DNA of 64,000 nucleotides from Microseira sp041929235 (GCF_041929235.1 NZ_JBHFNP010000283.1:9416-73415), one strand, 5' to 3'. Shown: positions 7,467 through 17,319, counted from the first letter of the stretch. Notes: generated by a model from the letters alone, not told the origin. Numbers and translations: made by a program.

Positions 7467-9088
7467 AAGCAATTACTTTTCTACTGCATACTAAGCAACC
7501 AATTTTAGCGACATCGCTGCAAGGATATCCAAACAGTGATGTATCTTTTTCCTATATTCCCGGTAGCATGATTCGAGGAGTATTGATTAGTCGCTATCTC
7601 CAAAATCACGGTTTGCAAAACACTGATGATATTTTGGATGATTCAAAATTTCCAGACGTAAAGCGATTATTTTTTGATGGCAGCACTCGCTACTTAAATG
7701 CTTATTTATATAGTAATGATAAAGAAAAACGTACTCTTCCTGTACCGCGTTCTTGGTTAAAGAAAAAGGGTGATGAGGTTACAGATTCAAATCCTGTAAA
7801 TATTTATGATTTCAGTTACGATCAACCCGATCCGAAGATTTCTTACAAATCCTTGAATGAAAGTTTTTGTACTGTGGATGATGAAGACGTAGTTCTCTAC
7901 AAAGAGAAGCGACGGATTAACATTCATAATATGCGCGATCGCAAAAAAGGTAGAGGCACAGATGATAACGGCGCTGTATTTCGTTATGATGCCTTAGATG
8001 CGGGACAAACTTTCCAGGGAGTTATTCTCTGTGACAATGCTGATGATGTAGCAAAAATCAAGCCATTGCTGCAACCAAAAGATATATGGCTAGGTGGTTC
8101 TCAAAGTGCAGGTTATGGACATACCGAAATAAGTCATATAGAAGAACACGATATCTGGCAGGAAGTAGGAATTGACCATGAATATCGGGAGGATAGAGAA
8201 CTTCTTCGTATCACTCTTCTAAGTGACTTAATTTTACGCGATCGCTGCGGTCAATATGTAGCAATACCCTCAATGGAATCGATCGCAGATGATGGAGATA
8301 GAAAAGTAGATCCACTTACTCAGTTACTAGAACAATTACTAGAGGTAAAACTAGAGCCACAATCTAGTTTTATAAGCAGTCTTGTTGTTGGGGGATTTAA
8401 CCGTAAATGGGGATTACCATTACCCCAAGTTCCAGCCCTAGCAGCAGGAAGTGTTTTTGTATTCAACTATGTGAGAGAACTCAATATAGACCGAATTCGT
8501 ACTTTAGAAAATCAAGGAATAGGTGAAAGGCGGGTTGATGGCTTTGGAAGAGTAGCAGTTAACTGGCTGGAAGAACATCGAGAATTTAAAGCAATACTAT
8601 CAGACTCAAAAAATGATGCAACTCATCAACCGAATTTAGCACCAAACACTGAAGACAGTCAAATAGCTGCAACGATGGCAAAAAGGCTGCTAGAACAAAA
8701 GTTGGCTATGGGACTTTTAGACAAAGTAGATAGAGTTAAACTTAGACCAAGCAAACTGAGTAATAGCCAGCTTTCCAGATTAATAATTGTGGCAAGACAA
8801 GCTCTCACTGAAGAAAGGAAAAATCCAGTTACCGATTTGCTAGAAAATTTGCCCAAAAATGCTATTGGTCAATTTGAAGATACGAAAGTCGATGGAAAAT
8901 CTTTCAAAAAGCGAATTTGTGATTGGTTAAATGAACCAAGCACCTGGATAGATTCAGAGCATTTAGAAGTCAAAGTTGCTGGTCAGTCAGTTCCTTCAAA
9001 TATAGTTGAAAAGCTGAAGCTAGAATACACGCTACGGCTAATCATGGCTGTTGCAAAAAAATCTATTAAGGAGAATCAAGATGAGTAG
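7463..9088 (+). CDS. csx10: Csx10 (Cas5-like RAMP) with helical Cas11-like C-terminal extension
   Basis: 541 residues. RAMP features: ITFLLHTKQPILATSLQG at the start, SYIPGSMIRGVLISRYL (substrate-positioning loop), and a glycine-rich GIGERRVDGFGRVAVNW near residue 355. This matches Csx10, the Cas5-type cap subunit of III-D complexes. From about residue 390 to the end the sequence is charged and helical (MAKRLLEQKLAMGLLDKV, LSRLIIVARQALTEE), like a Cas11 small subunit fused to the C-terminus; that is inference from composition and from III-Dv architecture. It overlaps cas7 upstream by 4 bases and the double cas7 downstream by 8. Confidence 0.78.
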   Translation: MKAITFLLHTKQPILATSLQGYPNSDVSFSYIPGSMIRGVLISRYLQNHGLQNTDDILDDSKFPDVKRLFFDGSTRYLNAYLYSNDKEKRTLPVPRSWLKKKGDEVTDSNPVNIYDFSYDQPDPKISYKSLNESFCTVDDEDVVLYKEKRRINIHNMRDRKKGRGTDDNGAVFRYDALDAGQTFQGVILCDNADDVAKIKPLLQPKDIWLGGSQSAGYGHTEISHIEEHDIWQEVGIDHEYREDRELLRITLLSDLILRDRCGQYVAIPSMESIADDGDRKVDPLTQLLEQLLEVKLEPQSSFISSLVVGGFNRKWGLPLPQVPALAAGSVFVFNYVRELNIDRIRTLENQGIGERRVDGFGRVAVNWLEEHREFKAILSDSKNDATHQPNLAPNTEDSQIAATMAKRLLEQKLAMGLLDKVDRVKLRPSKLSNSQLSRLIIVARQALTEERKNPVTDLLENLPKNAIGQFEDTKVDGKSFKKRICDWLNEPSTWIDSEHLEVKVAGQSVPSNIVEKLKLEYTLRLIMAVAKKSIKENQDE

Positions 9089-10643
9089 AAAACGTGATGG
9101 AAGAGAGATTATCAAGCGCATCATTGTACGCGGCGTTTTAGTGCTGGACACACCTACCTGTCTGAGTAATGGCGACGCTGAAGGAGTAATAGAGATGATG
9201 CTGTTACGCGACAGTATTAGTCCCAAGGCTTTACTAACTGGGTCATCAATTGCAGGTGCTTTGCGAAACTATCTGCATGAATATGAAAAGGATTACTACA
9301 AAAGTGCCACTCGCCAGGATCTAGCACCCAAACTTTTTGGCGATTTGTTTGCTTACAAGAATGAGAAAGACAAAAGCGAAAAAGAAAAAATAACACTAAG
9401 GGAAAAAGATACTCAAAGTACACTGATTATTGATGATTCTCTCAGCAGTAATATTCCTCAAGTTGAGTTGCGGGATGGAGTAAAGATTAATGGAGTAACT
9501 GGTACGGCAGAGGATGGAGAAAAGTACGACTTGGAATTTTTGACAGCAGGAACTCAATTTCCTCTTAACTTTGAGTTGTTGATTGAAAAAGATAAAGACG
9601 AAAATCAGATAAGAGAAGCACTTGCGCTCGCATTAGAGGGATTAAAGTCTGGTGAAATTAGTATTGGTATGAAGAAGCAGCGTGGTTTTGGTCGCTGTCA
9701 TGTGGATGAATGGCAAATTTGGGAATTCGATTTAACGAAACATAGCGATCGCCTTGCCTGGTTAACTTTTGATCGCTCTTGGAGTAAGCAATATACAAAA
9801 TCGCCAAGCGATCGCTTATTGAGTAATAAAAAACTCAAGCAGCTAAAGATAGACAAACCAGATCAACGCGATCGCCTCTTCATCCACGCCAAATTTAAAC
9901 TAGCTAGTCCCTTACTTATCCGTTCTGGTCAAGATTTAACGAAAAGATCGGCTGCTGATAAAAACTCAAAACTATCTGTGCCTGATGTCGTACATTTGCG
10001 ATCGCAAAGAAAGGGAAAACTTGAGCCAGTTGTTTCTGGAACAAGTTTAGCAGGTGTGTTGTGGCATCGAGCGGAGCGAATTGTCAATACACTAGGCAAA
10101 GACTTAAAGATTGTTTATGACTTATTTGGCAAAGTTGATGAAAAGACAAAAGAAGCTAAGGCAAGCCGCTTATTTATCGATGAAAGCATAATAGAAAGTA
10201 CAGACGATCTAGTACAAAGCCGGATTGCGATCGATCGCTTCACAGGCGGAACTTATCACGGAGCATTATTTAGCGAACAGTCTATCTTTGGTATAGAGCA
10301 AAAAGAAGACCCTCGGAAATTAAAAAAAGGTAAATCTAACCCCAAACAAACAGCAAAGCATTTTGAGTTAAATCTAGAACTACGTCAACCCAAAGAATAT
10401 GAAATTGGTTGACTCTTGTTGTTACTTAAAGATTTGTGGACGGGGGATTTACCTATAGGCGGAACCATTAGTATTGGACGGGGAAGGTTAAAGGGAGTGG
10501 AAGCAACAATAGTTTGGCAAGATCCTAAAACCTCAGAGCATACATGGACTATTTCTGAGGAAAATGACAAGCTCACAGTTAGCGATAAAGATAGAGAAAG
10601 ATTAGAAGAGTTCGTACAGAAGTTTGTGGAGGAAGCACCATGA
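9081..10643 (+). pseudogene. Double Cas7 (Cas7-2x) RAMP gene interrupted by an in-frame TGA
   Basis: Two RAMP units in one frame. The first (about 10-210) has LLRDSISPKALLTGSSIAGALRN-type motif and glycine-rich ISIGMKKQRGFGRCHV. The second (from about 265) has FKLASPLLIRSGQD, VVSGTSLAGVLWHRAERI, and ends in LWTGDLPIGGTISIGRGRLK. A TGA at 10410-10412 breaks it after KEYEIG; the same frame then continues LLLLKDLWTGDLPIGG to a stop at 10641-10643. One base (TTA to TGA) would explain it. Start 9081 is set by AAGGAG; the open frame runs back to 9051. The end overlaps csx19 by ATGA. Alternatives are readthrough, reinitiation at TTG 10416, or a sequencing error. Confidence 0.8.
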
Positions 10644-11257
10644 ACTTAAAAGTATATCAGCAACTTACACAGATTTCAGAAGAAACACTTACAGAAACAT
10701 CACTGAAGGATTGGTTAACGCAACACGCCATAACTGAAAATTATCAGTTACCATACCTATTAGCTCATGCCGAAGATGGAATTATCTGGGGACGTTTTGA
10801 TGTTGAAAATCTCGCTCTAGAAACCTCCGATCGTGCTTTTCCAGAGTGCCAGTTTTCCTGTTTGCGGCTGTCAACATTACAACAATGTCGTATTTTCGGA
10901 GAAGCGGGTGAAGTCTTGCTTTGGAGTGATAACGGTGTGTGGCGATCGCGTCTAATTTTGCACAGCAAAGTTTCAGACTTAATTGCTCAAAATCACATAG
11001 GTTTGATTCCTGAATCGCAAATTCTCTGGGGTACGCAGGGAAAGACAAATGGTAACTTTACCTTACTGTCAGATGGTTCTCAGGGACTTAAACACGCTGT
11101 TCCTATCTCTGTAGATCAAACTTACTTTAGCAAAGATAGAAATGAACTATATCGCCCAGTTCGATTGGAAGTAAATCACTATTTCTGCTACGACTCAGAT
11201 GGAGTAGCGAAGATTTGTCTTAGCCGTCTAGTATCTCTCAAAAAGGAGTCAAGATAA
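10640..11257 (+). CDS. csx19: Csx19 (TIGR03984 family) III-D CRISPR subunit
   Basis: 205 residues, matching the length and pattern of the CRISPR-associated family TIGR03984: LKDWLTQHAITENYQLPYLL, then EDGIIWGRFD, FPECQFSCLRLSTLQQCRIF and WRSRLI. In III-D complexes Csx19 is an accessory subunit of the effector; its biochemical role is not settled. It is translationally coupled on both sides: ATGA overlap with the double cas7 upstream and a TAATG overlap with the large RAMP gene downstream. Confidence 0.8.
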   Translation: MNLKVYQQLTQISEETLTETSLKDWLTQHAITENYQLPYLLAHAEDGIIWGRFDVENLALETSDRAFPECQFSCLRLSTLQQCRIFGEAGEVLLWSDNGVWRSRLILHSKVSDLIAQNHIGLIPESQILWGTQGKTNGNFTLLSDGSQGLKHAVPISVDQTYFSKDRNELYRPVRLEVNHYFCYDSDGVAKICLSRLVSLKKESR

Positions 11258-13581
11258 TGAATCCAAGACATTTAAAGCAAGTACCTGACGATCGCAAAGC
11301 AATTGCTCCCTATAATTTTGTCGAACTTCCTAATAAAGTTGTGCCAGCACAAGTTGAGTGTAATGGTAAGCTGCGAGACAATGACCGTTATTATAGCGAT
11401 CGCCACACTGGTAAAATTATCTGTACGCTCAAGACAGAATCACCTTTATACATTCGTTGTGGTCTAACTCCTGTTGACTTCGCAACTTTTGGCGATACTT
11501 CCAATGAAGATTTGACACCAGAACAGCGTAAAAAGAAAGCTGAATTTTTCCTGCATCCTTCAAATCTACATCCTGTCCTTCCAGGTAGCAGTCTGCGAGG
11601 AATGCTGCGAACTTTGGTAGAAATTATCAGTTTTGGCAAGATAGAACAAGTTTCAGACCAGCAAAAATTCTTCTTCCGTGCAGTTGCGGCTGATAAAGAC
11701 GACCCTCTCAGCAAGCCATATAAAGACAGTTTGAAAAATGTTAAAGCTGGTTACTTAGAATTTGAAAAAAAACAAAGTAAATGGTTTTTGCAACCAGCTC
11801 AAGAAATTGAAGATAAATTATTTAGAGAAGTTAAGGAAGAGGATATTCAAGACAATCTGCCTTCCCTAAGTATCATGAAAAAGGCTAGCTATATTCCCCA
11901 ATATCTCCAGATTAGTTTTGAGGTAACAGAAGAATCTGTCAATGTCAGTGAAAACTTAACTCGATATTCCCAACAGGGGTGGCTCGTTACTAGCGGTAAT
12001 ATGCTAGAAAATATGATAGAAAAAACTACCGAACAAGAACGAGATAAACTATTACGGAAAAAAGAAGGGCGCAAGTATCACTATATCATTGGCGAAGCCG
12101 ATCGCTCTGCTACACGACTTGAAATTAGCACTGATGCAATCCGAAATTATCGGGACGCACTTACTAATTTTCAGAAGGGTCAGGAAAAGCCATTTAAAAA
12201 TAATCCTAAAAATCGATTCGATGAAAAGATGGGAGTGCTGCAAGAAGGTCTACCTATTTTTTACTGTGAACCACAAAATGAACAAGCAATTGTTACATTA
12301 TTTGGGCAGAGTCCTAACTTTCGTATCCCCTATTCTCCCAACAATGACGGTCAAGCTGCTTCAGCAGTTAATTTTATTCCTAAACAAGTTGGAGAATCTG
12401 AACAAATTGATTTAACTGATGCAATTTTTGGCTTTGTCAGGGGGAAAAAAGATAAAACAGAACCAGATGCTACTGAAAACTGCAAAGAGAAGCGCGAACA
12501 ATCTCGTGCTGGGCGTGTTTTTATCACTGATGCTAATTATCAGTCTGATGAAAATGGGATTTGGTTAGTCGATAAAGACGAAACAATTACACCGCAAATT
12601 CTAGCTAGTCCTAAACCGACGACATTTCAGCACTATTTAGTGCAACCGGAAGATACCCAAGCTGTAAAAAGCCAACTCAAACACTATGGTAAGCCAATTA
12701 CAGAAACGGTAATTAGAGGGCATAAACTTTACTGGCATAAAGGCAATGTTAGTAAGGATAGAATTCAAGCAGATGCTACTGAAGCAGAGGAAGATAAGCA
12801 AGCGCAATACACCGAAATCAAGCCAATCAAAGCTGGTGTCTCTTTCGAGTTTGCGATTCAATTTGAAAATTTGAGTGATGTTGAATTGGGTGCATTACTG
12901 TGGATATTGACTTTGGCAGGAGACGATCCCGAACAACTCAAGATGATAAACCTTGATGGTAAGGAAAAATATCGTTTGTCTCTTGGTATGGGTAAGCCTT
13001 TAGGAATGGGTGCTGTAGCAATAGATAAATATGAACTGCATCTAAACGAACGCTACAAAAAAGATCCTCAGCAGCGATATACTCAGCTATTTGATGGAGA
13101 AAAGTGGGTAACAAGCGATCGCGCTGCTACTCTCGACGAACAAAAACGCTTTTTGACAAACTTTGAAAACTACATCGTCAATAATATCAGCATCGAAGAT
13201 TGCCCCCAAGACTTTCTTATTGCAGGAAACCGCGAAACTCTACATTTAAAAGATGTGCCGCGTATCAAGATGCTACTCACTATGCTGAGATGGGATATTT
13301 TCCCACCTGTGACAACGACACGATATATGGAAATCGAAAGGAATATCGAAGTTGAAAAAGACTACCTCTGTCAGCCTGTGAAGGAAGGTGACAAGACAGT
13401 TAATGAGTACAAATGTCGTTTGGTACTGCCAACTCCATTTCAGATAATGAATCAACTTGATGAGGATAATCGGCAATCGAACCACTCCCCACCACCTTTT
13501 AACCCATCATCACAAAATCAAGGAAAGGGAGGAAATATCAATGCAGCAACTCAAAGACCGCCAAAACCACCAAAACGTTAA
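11257..13581 (+). CDS. Large RAMP protein (TIGR03986 family), probable Cas7 with insertion
   Basis: 774 residues. RAMP landmarks are ICTLKTESPLYIRCG, LPGSSLRGMLRTLVEI near residue 110, and a late glycine-rich SLGMGKPLGMGAVAID near 580. Between them lies a long insertion, as in the TIGR03986 CRISPR RAMP family and the Cas7-insertion subunit of III-Dv complexes. The C-terminus is a proline- and asparagine-rich tail. AAAAGGAG precedes the ATG, which overlaps the csx19 stop. It is the last gene of the operon; the next gene is convergent 24 bp on, leaving little room for a terminator. Confidence 0.78.
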   Translation: MNPRHLKQVPDDRKAIAPYNFVELPNKVVPAQVECNGKLRDNDRYYSDRHTGKIICTLKTESPLYIRCGLTPVDFATFGDTSNEDLTPEQRKKKAEFFLHPSNLHPVLPGSSLRGMLRTLVEIISFGKIEQVSDQQKFFFRAVAADKDDPLSKPYKDSLKNVKAGYLEFEKKQSKWFLQPAQEIEDKLFREVKEEDIQDNLPSLSIMKKASYIPQYLQISFEVTEESVNVSENLTRYSQQGWLVTSGNMLENMIEKTTEQERDKLLRKKEGRKYHYIIGEADRSATRLEISTDAIRNYRDALTNFQKGQEKPFKNNPKNRFDEKMGVLQEGLPIFYCEPQNEQAIVTLFGQSPNFRIPYSPNNDGQAASAVNFIPKQVGESEQIDLTDAIFGFVRGKKDKTEPDATENCKEKREQSRAGRVFITDANYQSDENGIWLVDKDETITPQILASPKPTTFQHYLVQPEDTQAVKSQLKHYGKPITETVIRGHKLYWHKGNVSKDRIQADATEAEEDKQAQYTEIKPIKAGVSFEFAIQFENLSDVELGALLWILTLAGDDPEQLKMINLDGKEKYRLSLGMGKPLGMGAVAIDKYELHLNERYKKDPQQRYTQLFDGEKWVTSDRAATLDEQKRFLTNFENYIVNNISIEDCPQDFLIAGNRETLHLKDVPRIKMLLTMLRWDIFPPVTTTRYMEIERNIEVEKDYLCQPVKEGDKTVNEYKCRLVLPTPFQIMNQLDEDNRQSNHSPPPFNPSSQNQGKGGNINAATQRPPKPPKR

Positions 13582-13604
13582 AGCGATCGCATCCCCAATC
13601 CCCA

Positions 13605-14021
13605 TCACTCCCCATACACCGTCACCACCACCTGCCGCTGACGGTATTTCACATCGCATTCCAAATGAAAAATTTGCTGCCACGTCCCCAAGATTAATTT
13701 ACCATTGCTGACGGGAACAGTTATCTCAGGCCCCAGCCAAGTTGCTTGCAAGTGCGAATGTCCGTTACCATCGTGCCACGTTTGTTCGTGCAAATAATCC
13801 CGACTCGGTGGAATTAATTTATTCAAAATTGCCGGTAAATCTTTTTGCAATCCCGGTTCAAATTCAATCGCACCAATCGCCCCGGTACTGCCGACGTTAA
13901 AAATATGCACCATTCCCACAGAAATACCAGATTTTTTCACAATTTTATTCACTTGTTCGGTAATATCGTGCATATCACCATTTCCTTTCGTCGGGATTGT
14001 AATTTGTTCTTGATGTACCAT
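13605..14021 (-). CDS. YjbQ family protein (UPF0047; secondary thiamine-phosphate synthase-like)
   Basis: 138 residues, full family length. Signature residues are MVHIFNVGSTGAIGAIEFEP, WHDGNGHSHLQATWLGPE with clustered His for metal binding, and LGTWQQIF. YjbQ proteins are small trimers; E. coli YjbQ has weak thiamine-phosphate synthase activity, but the true role is unknown. The start is the ATG followed by VHQEQITIP. It converges on the CRISPR operon from the other side. Confidence 0.88.
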   Translation of the reverse strand: MVHQEQITIPTKGNGDMHDITEQVNKIVKKSGISVGMVHIFNVGSTGAIGAIEFEPGLQKDLPAILNKLIPPSRDYLHEQTWHDGNGHSHLQATWLGPEITVPVSNGKLILGTWQQIFHLECDVKYRQRQVVVTVYGE

Positions 14022-14129
14022 TTATTTGACTCCTATTTTGTTATTTTATTCTCAAGTAAAACCTGGAATAACAAGGATTTGTAATTGTTTCTAATCCGCT
14101 TGGATTTAAATGATTAAAATTGGTTGGTT

Positions 14130-14185
14130 GTAGGGAACAGGAGAAAACCTTCTCGTTAAGAGCAAAACTTATTTATGTTCCCTAC
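14130..14185. repeat. Hairpin repeat, member of the GTAGGG family
   Basis: Perfectly paired ends GTAGGGAACA (14130-14139) and TGTTCCCTAC (14176-14185) enclose a core of about 36 bases. The core matches the one at 37082-37119 with three differences, while the paired ends differ from those of the other copy. Confidence 0.7.
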
Positions 14186-14200
14186 CAGGATCCTTGACTA

Positions 14201-15658
14201 TTATCCGAGAATACAACCACTTCGATCGGGAAGATTCAAGGATAGTTGGATAGACTCTCCTTGGTTGTTCCAAGATACATCAGCACTGCCGTACAATAAC
14301 TTGCTGGGTTTAGATTTTAAACCCATTACCTCAAAGCTGACAAAAGCAGGTGCAGTGCCAATATTGACGGCAACAATTATTTCCTCATTGCCCAAAATGC
14401 GAGCGAAAACGTAAACTGTTCCCTCAGCATATAAGATTTCATAAGAACCAGTGCGAAGGGCAGGATGTGCGTGTCTCAAGGCGATCAGTTTGCGGTGATA
14501 TTCTAGAACATCCAATTCCCAGTGAGATTCTAAGGGAAAACCTCGGCGCGAATCTGGATCTCGACCACCCGCTAAACCAACTTCATCGCCATAGTAAATA
14601 CTAGGCGCGCCAGGAAATGTTAACAGTAATAACGTTGATAGTTCAACGCTGGGTTTGTCGCCTCCGGCAATAGTTAGCAGTCGGGCGGTATCGTGACTTG
14701 CTAATAGATTGAGTTGGGTTAGTTGAATTTCCCAAGGATAAAGTTGCAGCAGGTGCTTGATTTTTTCGCCGTATTCCTTGGCGTAGAGGGGCGGGAAAGG
14801 CTGGTAGGAGGAACCTTTGACTTTTTCGATGTCTACGCGATCCCCTGCCGTAAACGCGATCGTAGGCGCAGCAAACAGGTAGTTCATCACCCCGTCAAAC
14901 TGAGTCCCATCCAACCACTGACTGGCATCTTCCCAGATTTCCCCCACAATATATGCATCCGGGTTGATCGCTTTGACGCGATCGCGAAATTCCTGCCAAA
15001 ACCCAGGGGCTTTAATTTCATTCGGCACATCTAATCGCCAACCATCGATGCCGAAATGCATCCAATATTCGGCGATTTCCATAATATATTCTCGCACTTC
15101 TGGATTGTCGTGGTTAAATTCCGGTAATGCCCGCAATCCCGCCCAACCTGAATAATTAGCAGGATATTCACCATTGTAAGCAGATAAAGGCCAACCTTGA
15201 ATTTTGAACCAATCTACCCAAGGGGAATTGGGGCCATTTTCCAACACGTCGTGGAAAAAGAAAAAGCCGCGACTGCTATGGTTAAATACTCCATCCAGGA
15301 CGATTTTGATATTGCGTTCGTGTGCCGCTACTAGCAGTTCCCGAAATGCGCCATTTTTCCCCAACATCGGGTCAACCTGATAGTAATCGTGGGTATGATA
15401 GCGGTGATTGCTAGCAGATTGAAAAATGGGAGTGAAGTAAATCGCGTTAATGCCTAAATCCTGCAAGTAATCCAGATTTTCCAGCACTCCCCATAAATCT
15501 CCGCCTTTATAACCTTGAAGTGTTGGGGCGGCGTGCCAATCTTCCCAACGACTGTGCTGCAAGTGCGACTTGCGAGGTTGCTTACCCCTGGCAAACCGAT
15601 CTGGAAAAATTTGATAAAAAACAGCGTGCTTGACCCAATCTGGTGTATTAACCTGCAT
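14201..15658 (-). CDS. GH13 alpha-glucan hydrolase (neopullulanase/cyclomaltodextrinase-like)
   Basis: 485 residues. All GH13 regions are visible: LDGVFNHSSRGFFFF (region I), DGWRLDVPNE with the nucleophile Asp (II), YIVGEIWEDASQW with the acid/base Glu (III) and LLASHDTARLL with the transition-state Asp (IV). FYQIFPDRFARG at the N-terminus and the short C-terminal beta domain match subfamily 20-like enzymes, which cut alpha-1,4 and often alpha-1,6 links in maltodextrin, pullulan or cyclodextrin. The N-terminal starch-binding domain of true neopullulanases is missing, so this is the short form. No signal peptide: cytoplasmic glycogen or maltodextrin turnover is likely. Confidence 0.88.
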   Translation of the reverse strand: MQVNTPDWVKHAVFYQIFPDRFARGKQPRKSHLQHSRWEDWHAAPTLQGYKGGDLWGVLENLDYLQDLGINAIYFTPIFQSASNHRYHTHDYYQVDPMLGKNGAFRELLVAAHERNIKIVLDGVFNHSSRGFFFFHDVLENGPNSPWVDWFKIQGWPLSAYNGEYPANYSGWAGLRALPEFNHDNPEVREYIMEIAEYWMHFGIDGWRLDVPNEIKAPGFWQEFRDRVKAINPDAYIVGEIWEDASQWLDGTQFDGVMNYLFAAPTIAFTAGDRVDIEKVKGSSYQPFPPLYAKEYGEKIKHLLQLYPWEIQLTQLNLLASHDTARLLTIAGGDKPSVELSTLLLLTFPGAPSIYYGDEVGLAGGRDPDSRRGFPLESHWELDVLEYHRKLIALRHAHPALRTGSYEILYAEGTVYVFARILGNEEIIVAVNIGTAPAFVSFEVMGLKSKPSKLLYGSADVSWNNQGESIQLSLNLPDRSGCILG

Positions 15659-15942
15659 AAATAACTTCCTAGCTTTCCATTGCCAAGATACATCGATTGG
15701 CTGTTTTCAGGCTCTCACTTCTGATAGAAAAGCGTCGCCATTCTATACATTTTTTTAAGAATCCGTCGGGGCGCTGTTGCAGAGTAATACCAAATCCACA
15801 AAGATTACCCCTTGATTTTCTCTCTTCTTCTTGGCGTTCTTGGCGTCTTGGCGGTTCGTTTAAAAAGATCGTTGTGGAAGCGGTAGAAAAAAAGTGAGTG
15901 AGGGGTATTACCCATTTTCAAAAAGGCCAGTATTATCTTTAA

Positions 15943-17067
15943 ATGGAAAACGGTGGACGATTCAACAATAGACAAATGCTAACAATTACCGAAGCGCCAA
16001 AAGAACCAATTCAGGCTAAACAGACGTTGGCGATCGCCGGAACTGCTTCGCTTGAAGATGCAGGCAAAACCCTCACCCTCACAATCGACAACCAATTCAC
16101 AACTTCTGCTGGTGTTGTTAACTCTGATGGCGCTTGGCGGTTTGAGTTTGCCTTCCAGCAAGCGGGGAATCGTCTCCTTAAATTATCACTTGATGATGAA
16201 AGTGTCGAGTTAACAATTGAAGTGCTTCCGCCGCCTGTTCCACTCAGTTTTGTCAGGACTCCCAAAGTCGTCGAAACTCAAGAAACTGTTATATTATTTG
16301 GTAAAACATCTGGCTACGCGGATGGTTCCGAGTTGGTATTATTAGCAGACAAAAAGTACGAACTGGCACGTCCTCGCGTCAAAGATGGTCAATGGCAGGT
16401 TCCGGTATTATTTAATCAAACCGGGAAGCGACTAATTGAAATTATCGGAACAGAACCAGACCGCGCCCAATTTGAACTATCTGTGCAAAGACAAACGATT
16501 CGAGTTTGGTCGCGCAGCACTTGGATTAACAATATTACTCCAGCGGCAGTGGAAGACTTAGAACCTCAGCGCATCACTTTACACCATACGGAGTATCCCA
16601 CTTTACCTACTAATGCCAGTCAATCTGCGGAGGTGGAACGGTTGCGCCAAATTCAGCAGTTCCACGTGCAGCAGCCGCCAGCCGGAAGGGGTTGGAGCGA
16701 TATTGGTTACCATTTTGTCATCATGCCCAGCGGTAGGGTGTACGAAGCGCGCTCGCAACTGAAGCGGGGAGCGCACGATCGGGTGAATGATGGGCTAGGT
16801 ATGGCGTTTGATGGAAATTATACCAGTCGCCCGATTACCCAGGCACAGTTTGAGTCAGCGGTGGCATTGTGCGCCAAGCTGTTTCGCCGCTATGGACTCG
16901 GGGATCCGGTGACTCCCGTACCGACTCCAACCGCAGACTTTGGTGTAAAAAATTTACCCTTGATTTGCGGTCACCGCGATCGCGTTCAAACGACTTGTCC
17001 CGGTTCGGCAGCAGGCAGAACAATTCGCTTGGAAGAGATTCGTCGAGCAGTTAAAAGCAGGCTTTGA
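15943..17067 (+). CDS. N-acetylmuramoyl-L-alanine amidase / PGRP-like protein
   Basis: 374 residues. Residues 1-185 hold two beta-rich repeats of similar design. The C-terminal 190 residues are a peptidoglycan-recognition/amidase_2 domain: ITLHHTEYPTL (first zinc His), GWSDIGYHFVIMPSGRVYEA, and LICGHRDRVQTTCPG (second His and Cys). It would cleave the amide bond between N-acetylmuramic acid and L-alanine in peptidoglycan. No signal peptide is evident from this start; a second Met 11 residues on also gives none, so export is unexplained. Confidence 0.85.
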   Translation: MENGGRFNNRQMLTITEAPKEPIQAKQTLAIAGTASLEDAGKTLTLTIDNQFTTSAGVVNSDGAWRFEFAFQQAGNRLLKLSLDDESVELTIEVLPPPVPLSFVRTPKVVETQETVILFGKTSGYADGSELVLLADKKYELARPRVKDGQWQVPVLFNQTGKRLIEIIGTEPDRAQFELSVQRQTIRVWSRSTWINNITPAAVEDLEPQRITLHHTEYPTLPTNASQSAEVERLRQIQQFHVQQPPAGRGWSDIGYHFVIMPSGRVYEARSQLKRGAHDRVNDGLGMAFDGNYTSRPITQAQFESAVALCAKLFRRYGLGDPVTPVPTPTADFGVKNLPLICGHRDRVQTTCPGSAAGRTIRLEEIRRAVKSRL

Positions 17068-17319
17068 TATTTCGCCTTTTACCATCGTTTTCGTAAGTTT
17101 TTGTAAATTTATGCCAAACTGGCAACAACGCCCGGTTAAATTAGTTTTTAATGACAGGCAGGGAAAATTGATAGAGATTCTCGATAAATTGGCTAATCGC
17201 TCATAGCTAATAGGAAAAAGGCAACTAACAACCCTGTTGACTGATATTGATAGCGATCGTGCAACTCATATTGGCAGTGCGATCGCCACAATCCAACTTG
17301 TTTGCTAAGGAGATTGAAA

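Noticed and set aside
12089..12415. 108-residue frame inside the large RAMP gene
   Set aside because: Same-strand out-of-frame shadow of a strongly coding gene.
13457..13711. 84-residue frame after the last CRISPR gene
   Set aside because: It overlaps the RAMP gene and then yjbQ in other frames and has a His/Pro-rich, non-protein-like sequence; only its internal ATG at 13541 is noted.
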